Of a stretch of 64,000 nt of DNA, positions 1-8,202 are shown piece after piece; within the stretch, counting starts at the first letter, position 1, and every line of letters begins with the position of its first letter. The position numbers and the translations under genes are program-made. The notes beneath the pieces were generated by a model. It was given only the letters and a program-made list of their open reading frames with translations, searched no databases and was not told the DNA's origin. Origin of the DNA: JASUTC01 sp035447925 (GTDB lineage: Bacteria; Thermotogota; Thermotogae; MWEM01); contig DAOTHY010000005.1 in the NCBI GenBank assembly GCA_035447925.1, positions 3,167 through 67,166 of the forward strand. The letters run 5' to 3'.

Positions 1-615
1 ACAAACGAGCCCGTGCATAGGGTGTCCATTATTCCAAGAGGTCATGCGGCTTTGGGATATACTTTGCAGCTGCCTGAAAAAGACAAATACCTGAACAGCA
101 AAACGGAACTGGAAAACAGAATTATCGGTCTTTTAGGCGGAAGAGCGGCTGAAGACTTCTTCTTTAACGAAATAACGACTGGCGCTGCCAATGATATTGA
201 AAGAGCTTCTAAGCTTGCGAGAACGATGATTTGCAAGCTTGGCATGAGTGAACACATGGGACCTGTGATGTGGGAAGGCGAAGAGGAAGAAGTCTTTTTG
301 GGAAAGGAAATTTCAAGATCCAAAAATAGTGAGAAGATTGCTTTTCAGATTGATCAAGAGGTCAAGGATTTGATCAACCGGTCTTATGAAAAGGCCAAGG
401 ATATCATTTCAAAGTATAAAAAAGAAATTGAACATCTGGCGGAGCTTTTATTGGAAGAAGAGGTCATCGAAGGTGATTATTTGAGAGAGCTATTGGAAAA
501 GGAAGTCAGTAAGCACAAAAATTCAATCGATGAACCTTCCATTGTGACAACAGCATCTCATGTCGGTATTTCTGAGAAGGCAGAATTTGATGAAAAAAAC
601 GGTGAAAAGCTATAA
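1..615 (+). CDS. ftsH: ATP-dependent zinc metalloprotease FtsH, C-terminal part (5' end outside window)
   Basis: This is the C-terminal part of the membrane-anchored AAA+ protease FtsH, which degrades misfolded membrane proteins and regulators. The reading frame is open at base 1, and the first residues (VSIIPRGHAALGYTLQLPE) match the stretch just after the HEAGH zinc site in the M41 peptidase domain. The M41 signature continues with GLLGGRAAED, TTGAANDIERA and the LGMSE...FLGKEI segment. The tail after about residue 160 is acidic and Lys-rich, as is usual. The AAA domain and membrane segments lie upstream of the window. The family call is secure; the missing half cannot be assessed. Confidence 0.95.
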   Translation, partial: TNEPVHRVSIIPRGHAALGYTLQLPEKDKYLNSKTELENRIIGLLGGRAAEDFFFNEITTGAANDIERASKLARTMICKLGMSEHMGPVMWEGEEEEVFLGKEISRSKNSEKIAFQIDQEVKDLINRSYEKAKDIISKYKKEIEHLAELLLEEEVIEGDYLRELLEKEVSKHKNSIDEPSIVTTASHVGISEKAEFDEKNGEKL

Positions 616-1072
616 GATTTCGTTTTTTTTGAAATTTTTGATTCTAATCATTTTGTTTTCCGGTTTGTTTGCATGTACAGCTATGGCCTATCGCTTTGAT
701 ATAGGAGTAGGTGTTGAGAAAATCGATCATGCATTCCCTTTTGTCCACTGTTGTGTGAATACAAAATACATATTATTGGAAAACGATTTTGCATATTTAC
801 ATGAATTTGGTATGATTGATACAATAGGAATATTTTTAAAACTGGATTCGGTATTGACACCGAAATTTGGAATTTCGGCTTGTTGGGGTTATAATCAGAT
901 TGAAGGGTTTTTTTTTGAAAAAAACGGGATAATTGTAACAGCGGGATTAGCGTATTGCTTAGACCGGTACAGCGTTTCATTTAGTGCCGGCCAGTTTGTA
1001 GCATTTGATGGGAGAATCAGTGAAAAACCGACAATAAAATTTTCTTGTTCTATTAAGATAGGGGAGTGGTAA
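590..1072 (+). CDS. Small exported protein of unknown function
   Basis: A 160-residue protein of no family that I recognise. The N-terminus has basic residues (MKKTVKSYK), a long hydrophobic stretch and a small-residue cleavage region (ACTAMA then YRFDIG), so it looks secreted. The mature part is rich in alternating hydrophobic and aromatic residues with glycines (YRFDIGVGVE, ITAGLAYC-like), as in small beta-barrel or beta-sandwich envelope proteins. I chose ATG 590, which has GAGAAGG 9-10 bases upstream; it overlaps the end of ftsH by 26 bp, suggesting co-translation. A GTG-start lipoprotein follows 3 bp after the stop, so the two are probably one envelope-related unit. Confidence 0.7.
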   Translation: MKKTVKSYKISFFLKFLILIILFSGLFACTAMAYRFDIGVGVEKIDHAFPFVHCCVNTKYILLENDFAYLHEFGMIDTIGIFLKLDSVLTPKFGISACWGYNQIEGFFFEKNGIIVTAGLAYCLDRYSVSFSAGQFVAFDGRISEKPTIKFSCSIKIGEW

Positions 1073-1075
1073 AAA

Positions 1076-2725
1076 GTGAAAAAGACATCGCTGTTGGTAA
1101 TGTTGTCTATTGTGATTGTTTTATCGTTCACAGGTTGTTTATTTATGGAAAAAGAAGCAAGTATTGAGATCATTGGGAAAAAATTGATCAGTTTTGGGGC
1201 ATCTCAGGAATTTGAGATCAAGATCACCTCAAGCAGTGCAGGTGGTGTGGGTGATGTTTTTTCTAAGGATGCACAAGCAAAGAGTGTCAAATGGGAATTC
1301 GAGAATCAAGATCATCCCCAGGGAACTTTTAGTAAGACCCTTGAAGGTGAAGAGGCAAAGAAATATAACGCAACCTTTTCAACTGCGCCAGGTAATTATC
1401 GGTTGACAGTTACCTTGACGACAACACATGATAAGACTTACACCAAAACTTATGAATTTAATGTTTATAAATCAGCACCGGATAACACGGTCGAGTGCTA
1501 TGTAGAAGGGGCGCAAGTAGCTTGGCAGGTTATACAAAAGAACGATCAGGCGGAACTGAAACTTACCCTTTCTGACAGTCAGCTTTCACAAGAGCAGATT
1601 AACGAATACGAATATAAATGGGAATTCAATTATGCAGGACAAACGGATTCATCTGAATTCATTCGTTATGCAGAATCAAAATCCTACACATACACCTTTT
1701 CCAACCGAACGCAATATACAGTGGTTTTAACAGTTAAAGATCCTTTTGGGGATACCTTTTCCATGACGGTTGCTCAATTTACAATCAACACCACAAAACC
1801 CGCTGTACCGGAGGTTGTTGGGACGCCTAAATGGTCTTCAGACGGCTCAAAGTTTGAAATCGAAGTACTAAAGAGTGAAGATGTTTTATATTATGTCCTT
1901 GAAAAAAAGGCGGCTGAAAGTGATCAATTTTACTTTGTTTACAGGGGCTTTGCTTCATCCGCTTCAACTGTAAAACTGTATGATTCTTCCGTTACAGACA
2001 GCGAAGTGACCTATAGAATTTATGGTGTGGATGGTGGACAGTCTGAGGGAAGACCATTAGTCGCTACTTTTGAAATACCTAACAGACCACCGTCAAAAGC
2101 GGTTGTTGTAGAGCCAATCGGTGTTCTGAGAAAAGTGGTATTCGGGCAGAACCCAATTAACCTTTTCTGGACTGACGGTACAGACCCCGATCTGGGCGAC
2201 AATGTCCGTTATAGTGCTTATATAGGAAAAACAAGGGTAGCCTTTGATTTTATTGGAAGCACATTAGAAACTTATATGCCCATCAACAGCAAGCTTGAAT
2301 CCGGTAATACCTATTACGTTCGTGTAGATGCCTCAGACGGAGAAGGCATAACCAGAGGAGATGTTTTTTCCTTTGTTTTCGATCCCAATATCAATGCACC
2401 AGTCATTTGGGATGCAAGAATAGATATGACTGAAAATCCCTATGAGATTGATCTTTTCGATTGGGAAGACAGAAATGTGGGTATGGGTGATTATACCAGA
2501 ACGTTTGAGATAGAAGTTAGCCGTTATGCATCTTTCAATGATTCCAGAAAATTCAAAAAGCAATATTCGCATTTTATATCGTTGCCTATTGAGGTTCCGT
2601 CATATGTGGGAGAAAATCAAGACAGGATGTTTGTACGTATCAGGATTATTTACGAAAACCAATTTATGAAGATTACGACAAACTGGTCTTCGGCTAAATC
2701 AATGACGGTTGTAGCCAGAAGATAA
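1076..2725 (+). CDS. Surface lipoprotein with PKD-like and fibronectin III-like domains
   Basis: A 549-residue lipoprotein. A basic and hydrophobic signal ends in the lipobox LSFTGC, with Cys about residue 21. The rest is beta-sandwich repeats: a PKD-like segment (KWEFENQ at about 65, then YRLTVTLTT), a second PKD-like unit (YKWEFNY at about 180, then YTVVLTVKD) and fibronectin III-like units containing WTDGTDPDLGDNVRYSAYIG and TYYVRVDASDGEG. Such proteins usually sit on the cell surface and bind polymers or other proteins. No catalytic site is visible. The GTG start follows GGGGAGTGG and lies 3 bp after the preceding stop. A hairpin at 2741-2773 follows the gene. Confidence 0.75.
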   Translation: MKKTSLLVMLSIVIVLSFTGCLFMEKEASIEIIGKKLISFGASQEFEIKITSSSAGGVGDVFSKDAQAKSVKWEFENQDHPQGTFSKTLEGEEAKKYNATFSTAPGNYRLTVTLTTTHDKTYTKTYEFNVYKSAPDNTVECYVEGAQVAWQVIQKNDQAELKLTLSDSQLSQEQINEYEYKWEFNYAGQTDSSEFIRYAESKSYTYTFSNRTQYTVVLTVKDPFGDTFSMTVAQFTINTTKPAVPEVVGTPKWSSDGSKFEIEVLKSEDVLYYVLEKKAAESDQFYFVYRGFASSASTVKLYDSSVTDSEVTYRIYGVDGGQSEGRPLVATFEIPNRPPSKAVVVEPIGVLRKVVFGQNPINLFWTDGTDPDLGDNVRYSAYIGKTRVAFDFIGSTLETYMPINSKLESGNTYYVRVDASDGEGITRGDVFSFVFDPNINAPVIWDARIDMTENPYEIDLFDWEDRNVGMGDYTRTFEIEVSRYASFNDSRKFKKQYSHFISLPIEVPSYVGENQDRMFVRIRIIYENQFMKITTNWSSAKSMTVVARR

Positions 2726-2740
2726 GAAAATCAAACTCCA

Positions 2741-2773
2741 AAAGACGGGCTGAAAATAATAGCCCGTCTTTCG
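2741..2773 (+). terminator. Probable rho-independent terminator after the PKD/Fn3 lipoprotein
   Basis: A perfect 10-bp stem AAGACGGGCT/AGCCCGTCTT with a 9-base loop, ending in TCTTTCG. The T-tract is short, so termination may be partial and some transcription may enter the purine phosphorylase gene. Confidence 0.65.
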
Positions 2774-2790
2774 ATATTGAGGTGAAAAAA

Positions 2791-3618
2791 ATGAATCAGA
2801 AAGACTATAAAAAAAGTGTGGAAGAGGTTGCAGCTTTTTTAAAAGATAAACTGAACGATATACCTAAGATTGGAATTATCTTAGGGTCCGGATTATCGGG
2901 TATTGCAGAAGAATTAGAAAACAAAAAAGTCTTTAATTATTCTGATATTCCAGGATTTCCATTATCAACCGCCCCCGGACATAAAGGGGAGTTGATTTTC
3001 GGTAAATTGGGAAAAAATGAAATCATTTTAATGAATGGCCGTTTTCACTACTACGAAGGCTATGAGATGAATCAGGTTGTTTTCCCCATTAGGGTCATGC
3101 AAATGATGGGTGTTGAATATCTTTTCATCACCAATGCAGCTGGAGGATTAAATCCCGATTTTGAAATCGGCGTTCCCATGCTGATTAAAGATCACATCAA
3201 CATGATGGGGGATAACCCGTTGATTGGTCAGAATATCGAAGAATGGGGGCCTCGTTTCCCGGATATGTCTGATACTTATCAGACTGAACTTAGAAAACTG
3301 ATATTAGAAACGGCGAGAGAAATAGGTGAATCGCTTTACGAAGGCATTTACGTTGCAGTTTCAGGACCGAATTTTGAAACACCAGCCGAACTGAAGATGT
3401 TTCGCCATATGGGTGGAGATGCCATTGGCATGTCCAGTGTTCCCGAAGCCATTTGCGCAGCACATGGCGGGATTAAAGTAGTCGGTTTGTCTGCAATCAC
3501 GGATAAGGCAGTTGGTGAGGATCTTCAGCCGTTGACAGCTCAAGAAGTGATTGAGGTTGCCAGAAAAACCGGGAACAAGATATCTACTCTGATCAAAGCC
3601 GTTTGCGAGAAAATATAA
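2791..3618 (+). CDS. Purine nucleoside phosphorylase, trimeric PNP/MTAP family
   Basis: A 275-residue phosphorylase that would cleave purine (deoxy)nucleosides with phosphate to free base and (deoxy)ribose-1-phosphate in purine salvage. Family motifs are present: GSGLSG (phosphate loop, about 33), APGHKGELIFG, NGRFHYYEGY, ITNAAGGLN, GPNFETPAE (base-binding Glu) and GMSSVPEA. The purine-contacting Asn of 6-oxopurine enzymes (S-x-x-TN) is Asp here (LSAITDKAVG), which in related enzymes favours 6-aminopurines, so adenosine or methylthioadenosine are possible substrates. I chose ATG 2791: the upstream in-frame GTG at 2782 lies inside the SD sequence GAGGTGA. uppP follows 7 bp downstream. Confidence 0.9.
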   Translation: MNQKDYKKSVEEVAAFLKDKLNDIPKIGIILGSGLSGIAEELENKKVFNYSDIPGFPLSTAPGHKGELIFGKLGKNEIILMNGRFHYYEGYEMNQVVFPIRVMQMMGVEYLFITNAAGGLNPDFEIGVPMLIKDHINMMGDNPLIGQNIEEWGPRFPDMSDTYQTELRKLILETAREIGESLYEGIYVAVSGPNFETPAELKMFRHMGGDAIGMSSVPEAICAAHGGIKVVGLSAITDKAVGEDLQPLTAQEVIEVARKTGNKISTLIKAVCEKI

Positions 3619-3625
3619 GCGGAAT

Positions 3626-4387
3626 ATGGATCATTTCATACAATCCTTTAGTACAGGAGTGATTCAAGGAACCACAGAATTTCTTCCCGTTTCGAGTTCC
3701 GGGCATCTGTTTTTGCTTCGGAACTTTTTTCAAATGAACTTTGGAACAGATTACGTGGTTCTTTTACATCTTGGAACACTAATTGCCGTTATGTTCTTTT
3801 TTTGGAAGGATATTTGGCATATCCTTAAAGGGATGTTGTCAAAAGATATGGGTGCCTGGAGGATTTTTATCTCGCTTGTCATAGGAACAATTCCAGCAGC
3901 GATTTCGGGGCTGCTGTTGGAAGACTGGTTAGAGATTTATTTAACTTCCAATTGGGTGATTGGTGTCTCGCTCATTATTACAGGTCTGCTGCTTTTTCTA
4001 ACTGATCGGTTCCCGGAAGATCGCACGGGTCTTAAAGAAGTTGGAATAAAGAAGGCGTTGATTATTGGTTTATTTCAAGCCATTGCAATTGTACCGGGTT
4101 TATCCCGAAGCGGTTTAACCCTGTTTGGTTCTCTGCTTGTAGGCCTTAAAAGAGAAGATGCTTTTAAATTTTCCTTTTTGCTTTCGATTCCAGTGATCTT
4201 GGGCGGCACGCTATTGAAAATTAATCAGATCACACAAACTACAGGTGGAGGAATGGGTTTTTTGTTCGCAGCTGTTTCAGGCTTTTTCTCACTCTGGCTT
4301 CTGAGATTCCTGACTAAGGCAAAAAAACTCAAGTATTTTGCTTTCTACTGTTGGATTATCGGTATTCTTTCAATTGTCATTTCATGA
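3626..4387 (+). CDS. uppP: Undecaprenyl-diphosphatase UppP (BacA)
   Basis: A 253-residue integral membrane phosphatase that recycles undecaprenyl diphosphate to the monophosphate carrier for peptidoglycan synthesis; overexpression of the family gives bacitracin resistance. The two active-site signatures are visible: GVIQGTTEFLPVSSSGHL near the N-terminus and PGLSRSG at about 152-158. Seven to eight hydrophobic membrane segments are evident. Length is typical (about 250-275). It starts 7 bp after the PNP stop with a weak SD (AGCGGA) and ends before a terminator at 4394-4417. Confidence 0.95.
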   Translation: MDHFIQSFSTGVIQGTTEFLPVSSSGHLFLLRNFFQMNFGTDYVVLLHLGTLIAVMFFFWKDIWHILKGMLSKDMGAWRIFISLVIGTIPAAISGLLLEDWLEIYLTSNWVIGVSLIITGLLLFLTDRFPEDRTGLKEVGIKKALIIGLFQAIAIVPGLSRSGLTLFGSLLVGLKREDAFKFSFLLSIPVILGGTLLKINQITQTTGGGMGFLFAAVSGFFSLWLLRFLTKAKKLKYFAFYCWIIGILSIVIS

Positions 4388-4393
4388 AGTGTA

Positions 4394-4417
4394 AAAGAGG
4401 GGATTCCCTCTTTTTTT
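4394..4417 (+). terminator. Rho-independent terminator after uppP
   Basis: Stem GAGGG/CCCTC with the short loop GATT, followed by eight T. It separates uppP from the thiamine pyrophosphokinase transcript, which has its own promoter at 4456-4483. Confidence 0.85.
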
Positions 4418-4455
4418 ATTAAAAAGTATTAGAAGCAGTCGAAAAATGTCGTGTG

Positions 4456-4483
4456 TTGACATTTATTCTAAATGGTGTATAAT
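4456..4483 (+). promoter_or_regulatory. Sigma-70 promoter for thiN
   Basis: Consensus TTGACA (4456-4461) and TATAAT (4478-4483) separated by 16 bp. The predicted start near 4490 leaves an AT-rich leader of about 120 nt before the TTG start codon. I saw no TPP riboswitch signature in that leader. Confidence 0.85.
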
Positions 4484-4608
4484 ACATTTAAAGGCAAGAT
4501 ATTTTAACAAAAATAGATGATATATGTAGTAATTGTATGATATACGGCTCTTATTCCTCCTAAATCGGTTAAAATCTTCCAAAATCAGAATAAATCCCGG
4601 GGGTTTTT

Positions 4609-5298
4609 TTGCAGAAAAGACTGGCAATACTTGTGGGAGGATACCCATTGACTTCGATAGAAATGAGTCAAATCGTTGAATTAAAAGACGCAGGTGGATA
4701 TTGTGTGGCTGTAGATGGTGGGTTAAATGCCTTTCATTCACTCAATTGCGTGCCGAATATAGTACTTGGGGACATGGATTCATGTGGTTTTGATTCCTAT
4801 CGATGGTATGCCCATCAATCGAAAAAACAGCTCTTTTTCCCTAGCGACAAAGACTATCTGGATATGGAAGCGGCTATTGATTTTGTGCGAGATCTTGGAT
4901 TTGATGAAGCGTGTTTATTCGGTGTTCTTGGTGGGAGAATTGATCAAACGTTTTCATGTCTTCCTTTTTTAATAAGGGGTATGACGTTTGGCTTGAAGAT
5001 GACTATTATATCGGAAAATTGTCGTATGGGCTTGTTCAAAGGACCTTCTGAAAATTCCCTTCCTACTAATCCGGGGTCCAGATGGTCCTTTTTAGCTATC
5101 AGCAAGATTGTGAAAGGTTTTACCTTGAGGGGATTTAAATATAACGTGGAAAAAGGTGAGCTTTTGCGTATGCAAACGATTGCTTTAAGCAATATTGCTG
5201 TGTCATCGACGCTTACCATCAATATCAATAAAGGAATCATCATATATTTTAATCAACCGGGGAGGCAAGAAAATGTGGAGCACGAAGAGTCTGTCTGA
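4609..5298 (+). CDS. thiN: Thiamine pyrophosphokinase
   Basis: A 229-residue kinase transferring pyrophosphate from ATP (AMP release) to thiamine, giving the cofactor thiamine diphosphate. Catalytic-domain motifs: CVAVDGGLNAF (about 31-41), PNIVLGDMDS (about 48-57), FPSDKDYLDMEAAID (about 77-91) and GVLGGRIDQTFS (about 108-119). The C-terminal thiamine-binding beta domain follows (GSRWSFLAIS, then ISVSST-like NIAVSST). The TTG start is inferred because residues right after it (RLAILVGGYPL) are needed for the fold; its SD is only GGGGG next to a run of eight T, so the exact start is less certain. The next gene overlaps its end by 26 bp. Confidence 0.9.
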   Translation: MQKRLAILVGGYPLTSIEMSQIVELKDAGGYCVAVDGGLNAFHSLNCVPNIVLGDMDSCGFDSYRWYAHQSKKQLFFPSDKDYLDMEAAIDFVRDLGFDEACLFGVLGGRIDQTFSCLPFLIRGMTFGLKMTIISENCRMGLFKGPSENSLPTNPGSRWSFLAISKIVKGFTLRGFKYNVEKGELLRMQTIALSNIAVSSTLTININKGIIIYFNQPGRQENVEHEESV

Positions 5299-6232
5299 GA
5301 AGACAGTGACTGAGCTTAAGGAAATAGCCAAATCCAGGGAAATAAAGGGCTATTACAAGATGCGAAAAAAGGAATTGGTTCAATCATTGACCAGTGAGTT
5401 CATCAAAGAAATCGATCCCACTTCTATGGAAAAAATCAGGAAATTACTCAGGAGCGAACCGAGAATTTTTGAATTGAGGAAAATAGCCAAAAAAATGGGC
5501 ATATCCTTTAAAAGAAACATGAAAAAAAATGAATTGGAGGACAGAATCCAGCGCTCGCTTGTCAGACACGAGAAGGCAGAGCAGGCTAAAGATTCACCGT
5601 TCATTTCAAGTGCAGGATCTTATCAACAGAATATTAATCCAGGAGAACCGGTGATACCAGAACTTCCAAAAACCTATAAGCATGACAAATTGGTAGCTTT
5701 GCCAGTGAATCCCTTGTGGATCCATATCTATTGGGATTTTTCCGAGCAGACGATAACCCTCATTGAGCGCTTAAAAAATGAAAATAAAGCTATTTATTTG
5801 AGGATTTATGACGTAACCTACATCGAATTCAATGGAAATAACGCCCACCAGGTCTGGGAGTATGATATTTCGACAGACGGGGAAAGAAAATATTATGCGA
5901 ATGTTAATAACCCTAATGCTTCCTATTTAAGCGAGATTGGCTACATCAATGATCGGGGAGAGTTTGTAACCCTTTTAAGAAGCAATCTGGTTCGAACTCC
6001 TCCAAATGCATTCTCAGCGAAAATGGAAGAAAAGTGGCTTGATCTGAGTTCCGGTTATAAGTTCTCGAAACCTGCCCAGGGTATACTATCGAAACCCACT
6101 TTTAAAGCCGTTGGGGGTTCGTCGTTCTTCCCGCAGGAATTCAACAGACAAGTGATTACGTCCGGAGGCGGTTCCTTTTTTAATTTTATAACAGCCAATC
6201 CCGACTCAGAGGAAGAGGGTGAATCATCATGA
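5273..6232 (+). CDS. SAP/Rho_N-like and DUF4912 domain protein
   Basis: A 319-residue cytosolic protein. It starts with two SAP/Rho_N-like helical modules (LKEIAKSREIKGYYKMRKKE at about 12-31 and LRKIAKKMGISFKRNMKKNE at about 68-87). A DUF4912 domain at about 130-265 follows, with the typical pattern LPVNPLWIHIYWDFSE, then LRIYDVT, VWEYDIS, YYANVNN and YLSEIGY. DUF4912 has no established biochemical role, but it often sits beside GH57 enzymes, as here, where the GH57 gene overlaps by 4 bp (ATGA). I infer a role linked to glucan metabolism, possibly binding a polymer. ATG 5273 is preceded by GGGGAGG with 7-bp spacing. Confidence 0.85.
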   Translation: MWSTKSLSEKTVTELKEIAKSREIKGYYKMRKKELVQSLTSEFIKEIDPTSMEKIRKLLRSEPRIFELRKIAKKMGISFKRNMKKNELEDRIQRSLVRHEKAEQAKDSPFISSAGSYQQNINPGEPVIPELPKTYKHDKLVALPVNPLWIHIYWDFSEQTITLIERLKNENKAIYLRIYDVTYIEFNGNNAHQVWEYDISTDGERKYYANVNNPNASYLSEIGYINDRGEFVTLLRSNLVRTPPNAFSAKMEEKWLDLSSGYKFSKPAQGILSKPTFKAVGGSSFFPQEFNRQVITSGGGSFFNFITANPDSEEEGESS

Positions 6233-7833
6233 CGAAAGGTTATTTCTCGCTGGTTTTACATGCTCATTTACCCTATATACATCATCCGGATTTCGAGGAA
6301 TTTATGGAAGAAAAATGGCTGTTTGAGGCTATCAGCGAAACTTATATCCCTCTTCTCCGGGCATTTGAACGTCTTGATAATGACAAGGTCCCCTTTGCCG
6401 TAACCATGTCCATAACCCCTCCATTGATGGAAATGCTGGATTCTCAAAGTCTGCAGGAAAAATACTTGAGACATCTGCAGGCGTTGATTAAGCTTTCAGG
6501 AAAAGAAATCGAAAAGACTAAGGAAGAGGATCCAAAGAAACATAAGATGGCGAAATACTATCATGAAGATTTCAAAGACCTCTTAAGGATATTTAAAGAT
6601 GAATATCAATGCCGCATTTTGAATGGCTTTAAAAGGTTTTACGAAAGCGGACAATTAGAAATAATTACCTGTAATGCCACACACGGTTTTTTACCATTGA
6701 TGGACAGATACCCCAACGCCGTTCGAGCGCAGATCAAGACCGGCAAGCAAACATACAAAAATCACATGGGAGAAAATCCCAAAGGCATTTGGCTGGCAGA
6801 ATGCGGTTATACCGCAGGGTTAGATCAATACTTGGCAGAGGAAGACATCCGCTACTTTTTCGTGGATTCTCATGGGATTTGGTATGCGGACACCCCACCA
6901 AGATATGGGGTGTACCGACCGTTAATCACAGAAAACGGTGTTTTTGCCTTTGGGCGAGACCCTCAATCCAGTGAACAGGTTTGGAGTGCGGAAAGCGGCT
7001 ACCCTGGAGATTTTAGATACCGTGAATTTTACAGAGATGTAGGTTTTGACCGAGAACACGACTATATCAAAGACTTTTTGGACAGTTGCGGAGTCCGCTC
7101 CAACACCGGTATCAAGTACTACAAAATAACCGGCAACAAAGTGGATCTGGGAAAAAAGGAGTATTACGATATAGATGAAGCAATGGAAGCGGCAAAAGCG
7201 CATGGAAATGATTTTGCCCAAAAAAAGGCTGCCCAAGTTGCTCATCTTTTCGATGTTTTTGATGGCGTACAGCCTCTCATCGTCGCACCATTTGACGCAG
7301 AACTTTATGGTCATTGGTGGTTTGAAGGTCCGGCGTTTATCGAACATTTTTTCAGAGCACTCCAAAAAATGGATGAAATTGATCCCATCACACCTCCCGA
7401 TTTTATTGAAAACAAATTAAAATCCGTTCAGATAGATACGCCGGGTGATTCAACCTGGGGTGCCAATGGGTATAATGAAGTCTGGTTAAACGGTTCAAAT
7501 GATTGGATTTATCGACACCTGGATCATCTCATTGAAAAAATGAGTGAGTTGGCCAATCAATACAAGGATGTTCAGGATGAGCTGAAAAAACGGGCTTTGA
7601 ACCAGGCGGCAAGGGAATTGCTGCTGGCACAATCAAGTGATTGGGCATTCATCATGACCACCGGCACTACTGTTGAATATGCATCCAATAGAACAAAGCA
7701 GCATGTGGACAGATTCCTGAAACTTTACAACGAAATATCCAATGATGCCATCAATCAGGAAGATTTGGAAAAAGTTGAATGGCTGGACCCGATATTTAAA
7801 GATATCGATTATCAAGTGTATTGCACATTATAA
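6229..7833 (+). CDS. GH57 1,4-alpha-glucan branching enzyme
   Basis: A 534-residue glycoside hydrolase family 57 enzyme. Its length and motifs match the branching-enzyme subfamily, which makes alpha-1,6 branches in glycogen-type glucans. The five GH57 motifs are present: HAHLPY (11-16), CNATHGFLP (148-156), WLAECGY with nucleophile Glu191, APFDAELYGHWWFEGP with acid/base Asp356, and SSDWAFIMTTGTTVEYA near 465-480. The start overlaps the DUF4912 gene (ATGA), so translation is probably coupled. A terminator follows at once. Alpha-amylase activity is the alternative sometimes annotated for this subfamily. Confidence 0.93.
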   Translation: MTKGYFSLVLHAHLPYIHHPDFEEFMEEKWLFEAISETYIPLLRAFERLDNDKVPFAVTMSITPPLMEMLDSQSLQEKYLRHLQALIKLSGKEIEKTKEEDPKKHKMAKYYHEDFKDLLRIFKDEYQCRILNGFKRFYESGQLEIITCNATHGFLPLMDRYPNAVRAQIKTGKQTYKNHMGENPKGIWLAECGYTAGLDQYLAEEDIRYFFVDSHGIWYADTPPRYGVYRPLITENGVFAFGRDPQSSEQVWSAESGYPGDFRYREFYRDVGFDREHDYIKDFLDSCGVRSNTGIKYYKITGNKVDLGKKEYYDIDEAMEAAKAHGNDFAQKKAAQVAHLFDVFDGVQPLIVAPFDAELYGHWWFEGPAFIEHFFRALQKMDEIDPITPPDFIENKLKSVQIDTPGDSTWGANGYNEVWLNGSNDWIYRHLDHLIEKMSELANQYKDVQDELKKRALNQAARELLLAQSSDWAFIMTTGTTVEYASNRTKQHVDRFLKLYNEISNDAINQEDLEKVEWLDPIFKDIDYQVYCTL

Positions 7834-7839
7834 AATTTT

Positions 7840-7863
7840 CCCCGCATTTCATGCGGGGTTTTT
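7840..7863 (+). terminator. Rho-independent terminator after the GH57 gene
   Basis: Perfect 8-bp stem CCCCGCAT/ATGCGGGG, 3-base loop, followed by TTTTT. Confidence 0.9.
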
Positions 7864-7883
7864 AAACTCCAGGAGGTTAATCA

Positions 7884-8135
7884 ATGGCTTTAAAAAACGA
7901 AGAAAGTTTGAAAGAACTTGCATCCAAAGAACCCGCAATTTTCAACGAAGTATTTCTGAATTTTCAGATGGATTTATTCGATCATGAAAACGAATTGAAA
8001 AAATTGAAAGCGGTAGTTGAAACAAGAGGGGCATTAACACCCGAAGAAAAAAAATACGAATCAGTTATGACTGCAAAGAAAGCGATTTTAGAAAGTGTTG
8101 TGGAAGACTTGTTAATCTACTATAAAAAGAGATAA
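7884..8135 (+). CDS. Small hypothetical helical protein
   Basis: An 83-residue protein with no family that I recognise. Composition is Lys/Glu/Leu-rich and predicted mostly helical (ENELKKLKAVVETRG), with no signal peptide, membrane segment or cysteines. An AGGAGG SD 8 bp upstream of ATG 7884 supports it as a real gene. It lies between the GH57 terminator and glpX; a TATAAT at 8141-8146 just after its stop may serve glpX. A role in the neighbouring carbohydrate pathway would be guesswork. Confidence 0.7.
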   Translation: MALKNEESLKELASKEPAIFNEVFLNFQMDLFDHENELKKLKAVVETRGALTPEEKKYESVMTAKKAILESVVEDLLIYYKKR

Positions 8136-8202
8136 AATGTTATAATTTAATCAAATCAAGGCAGTTCGGTCGTTAAATATGATTCTACGGGGAGGATGAG
8201 TA

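Noticed and set aside
4484..4608. TPP riboswitch before thiamine pyrophosphokinase
   Set aside because: The leader is AT-rich and lacks the conserved CTGAGA and ACCTG-type elements.
6922..7365. Minus-strand ORF of 147 codons opposite the GH57 gene
   Set aside because: It lies fully inside a conserved gene and has no SD or recognisable domain.
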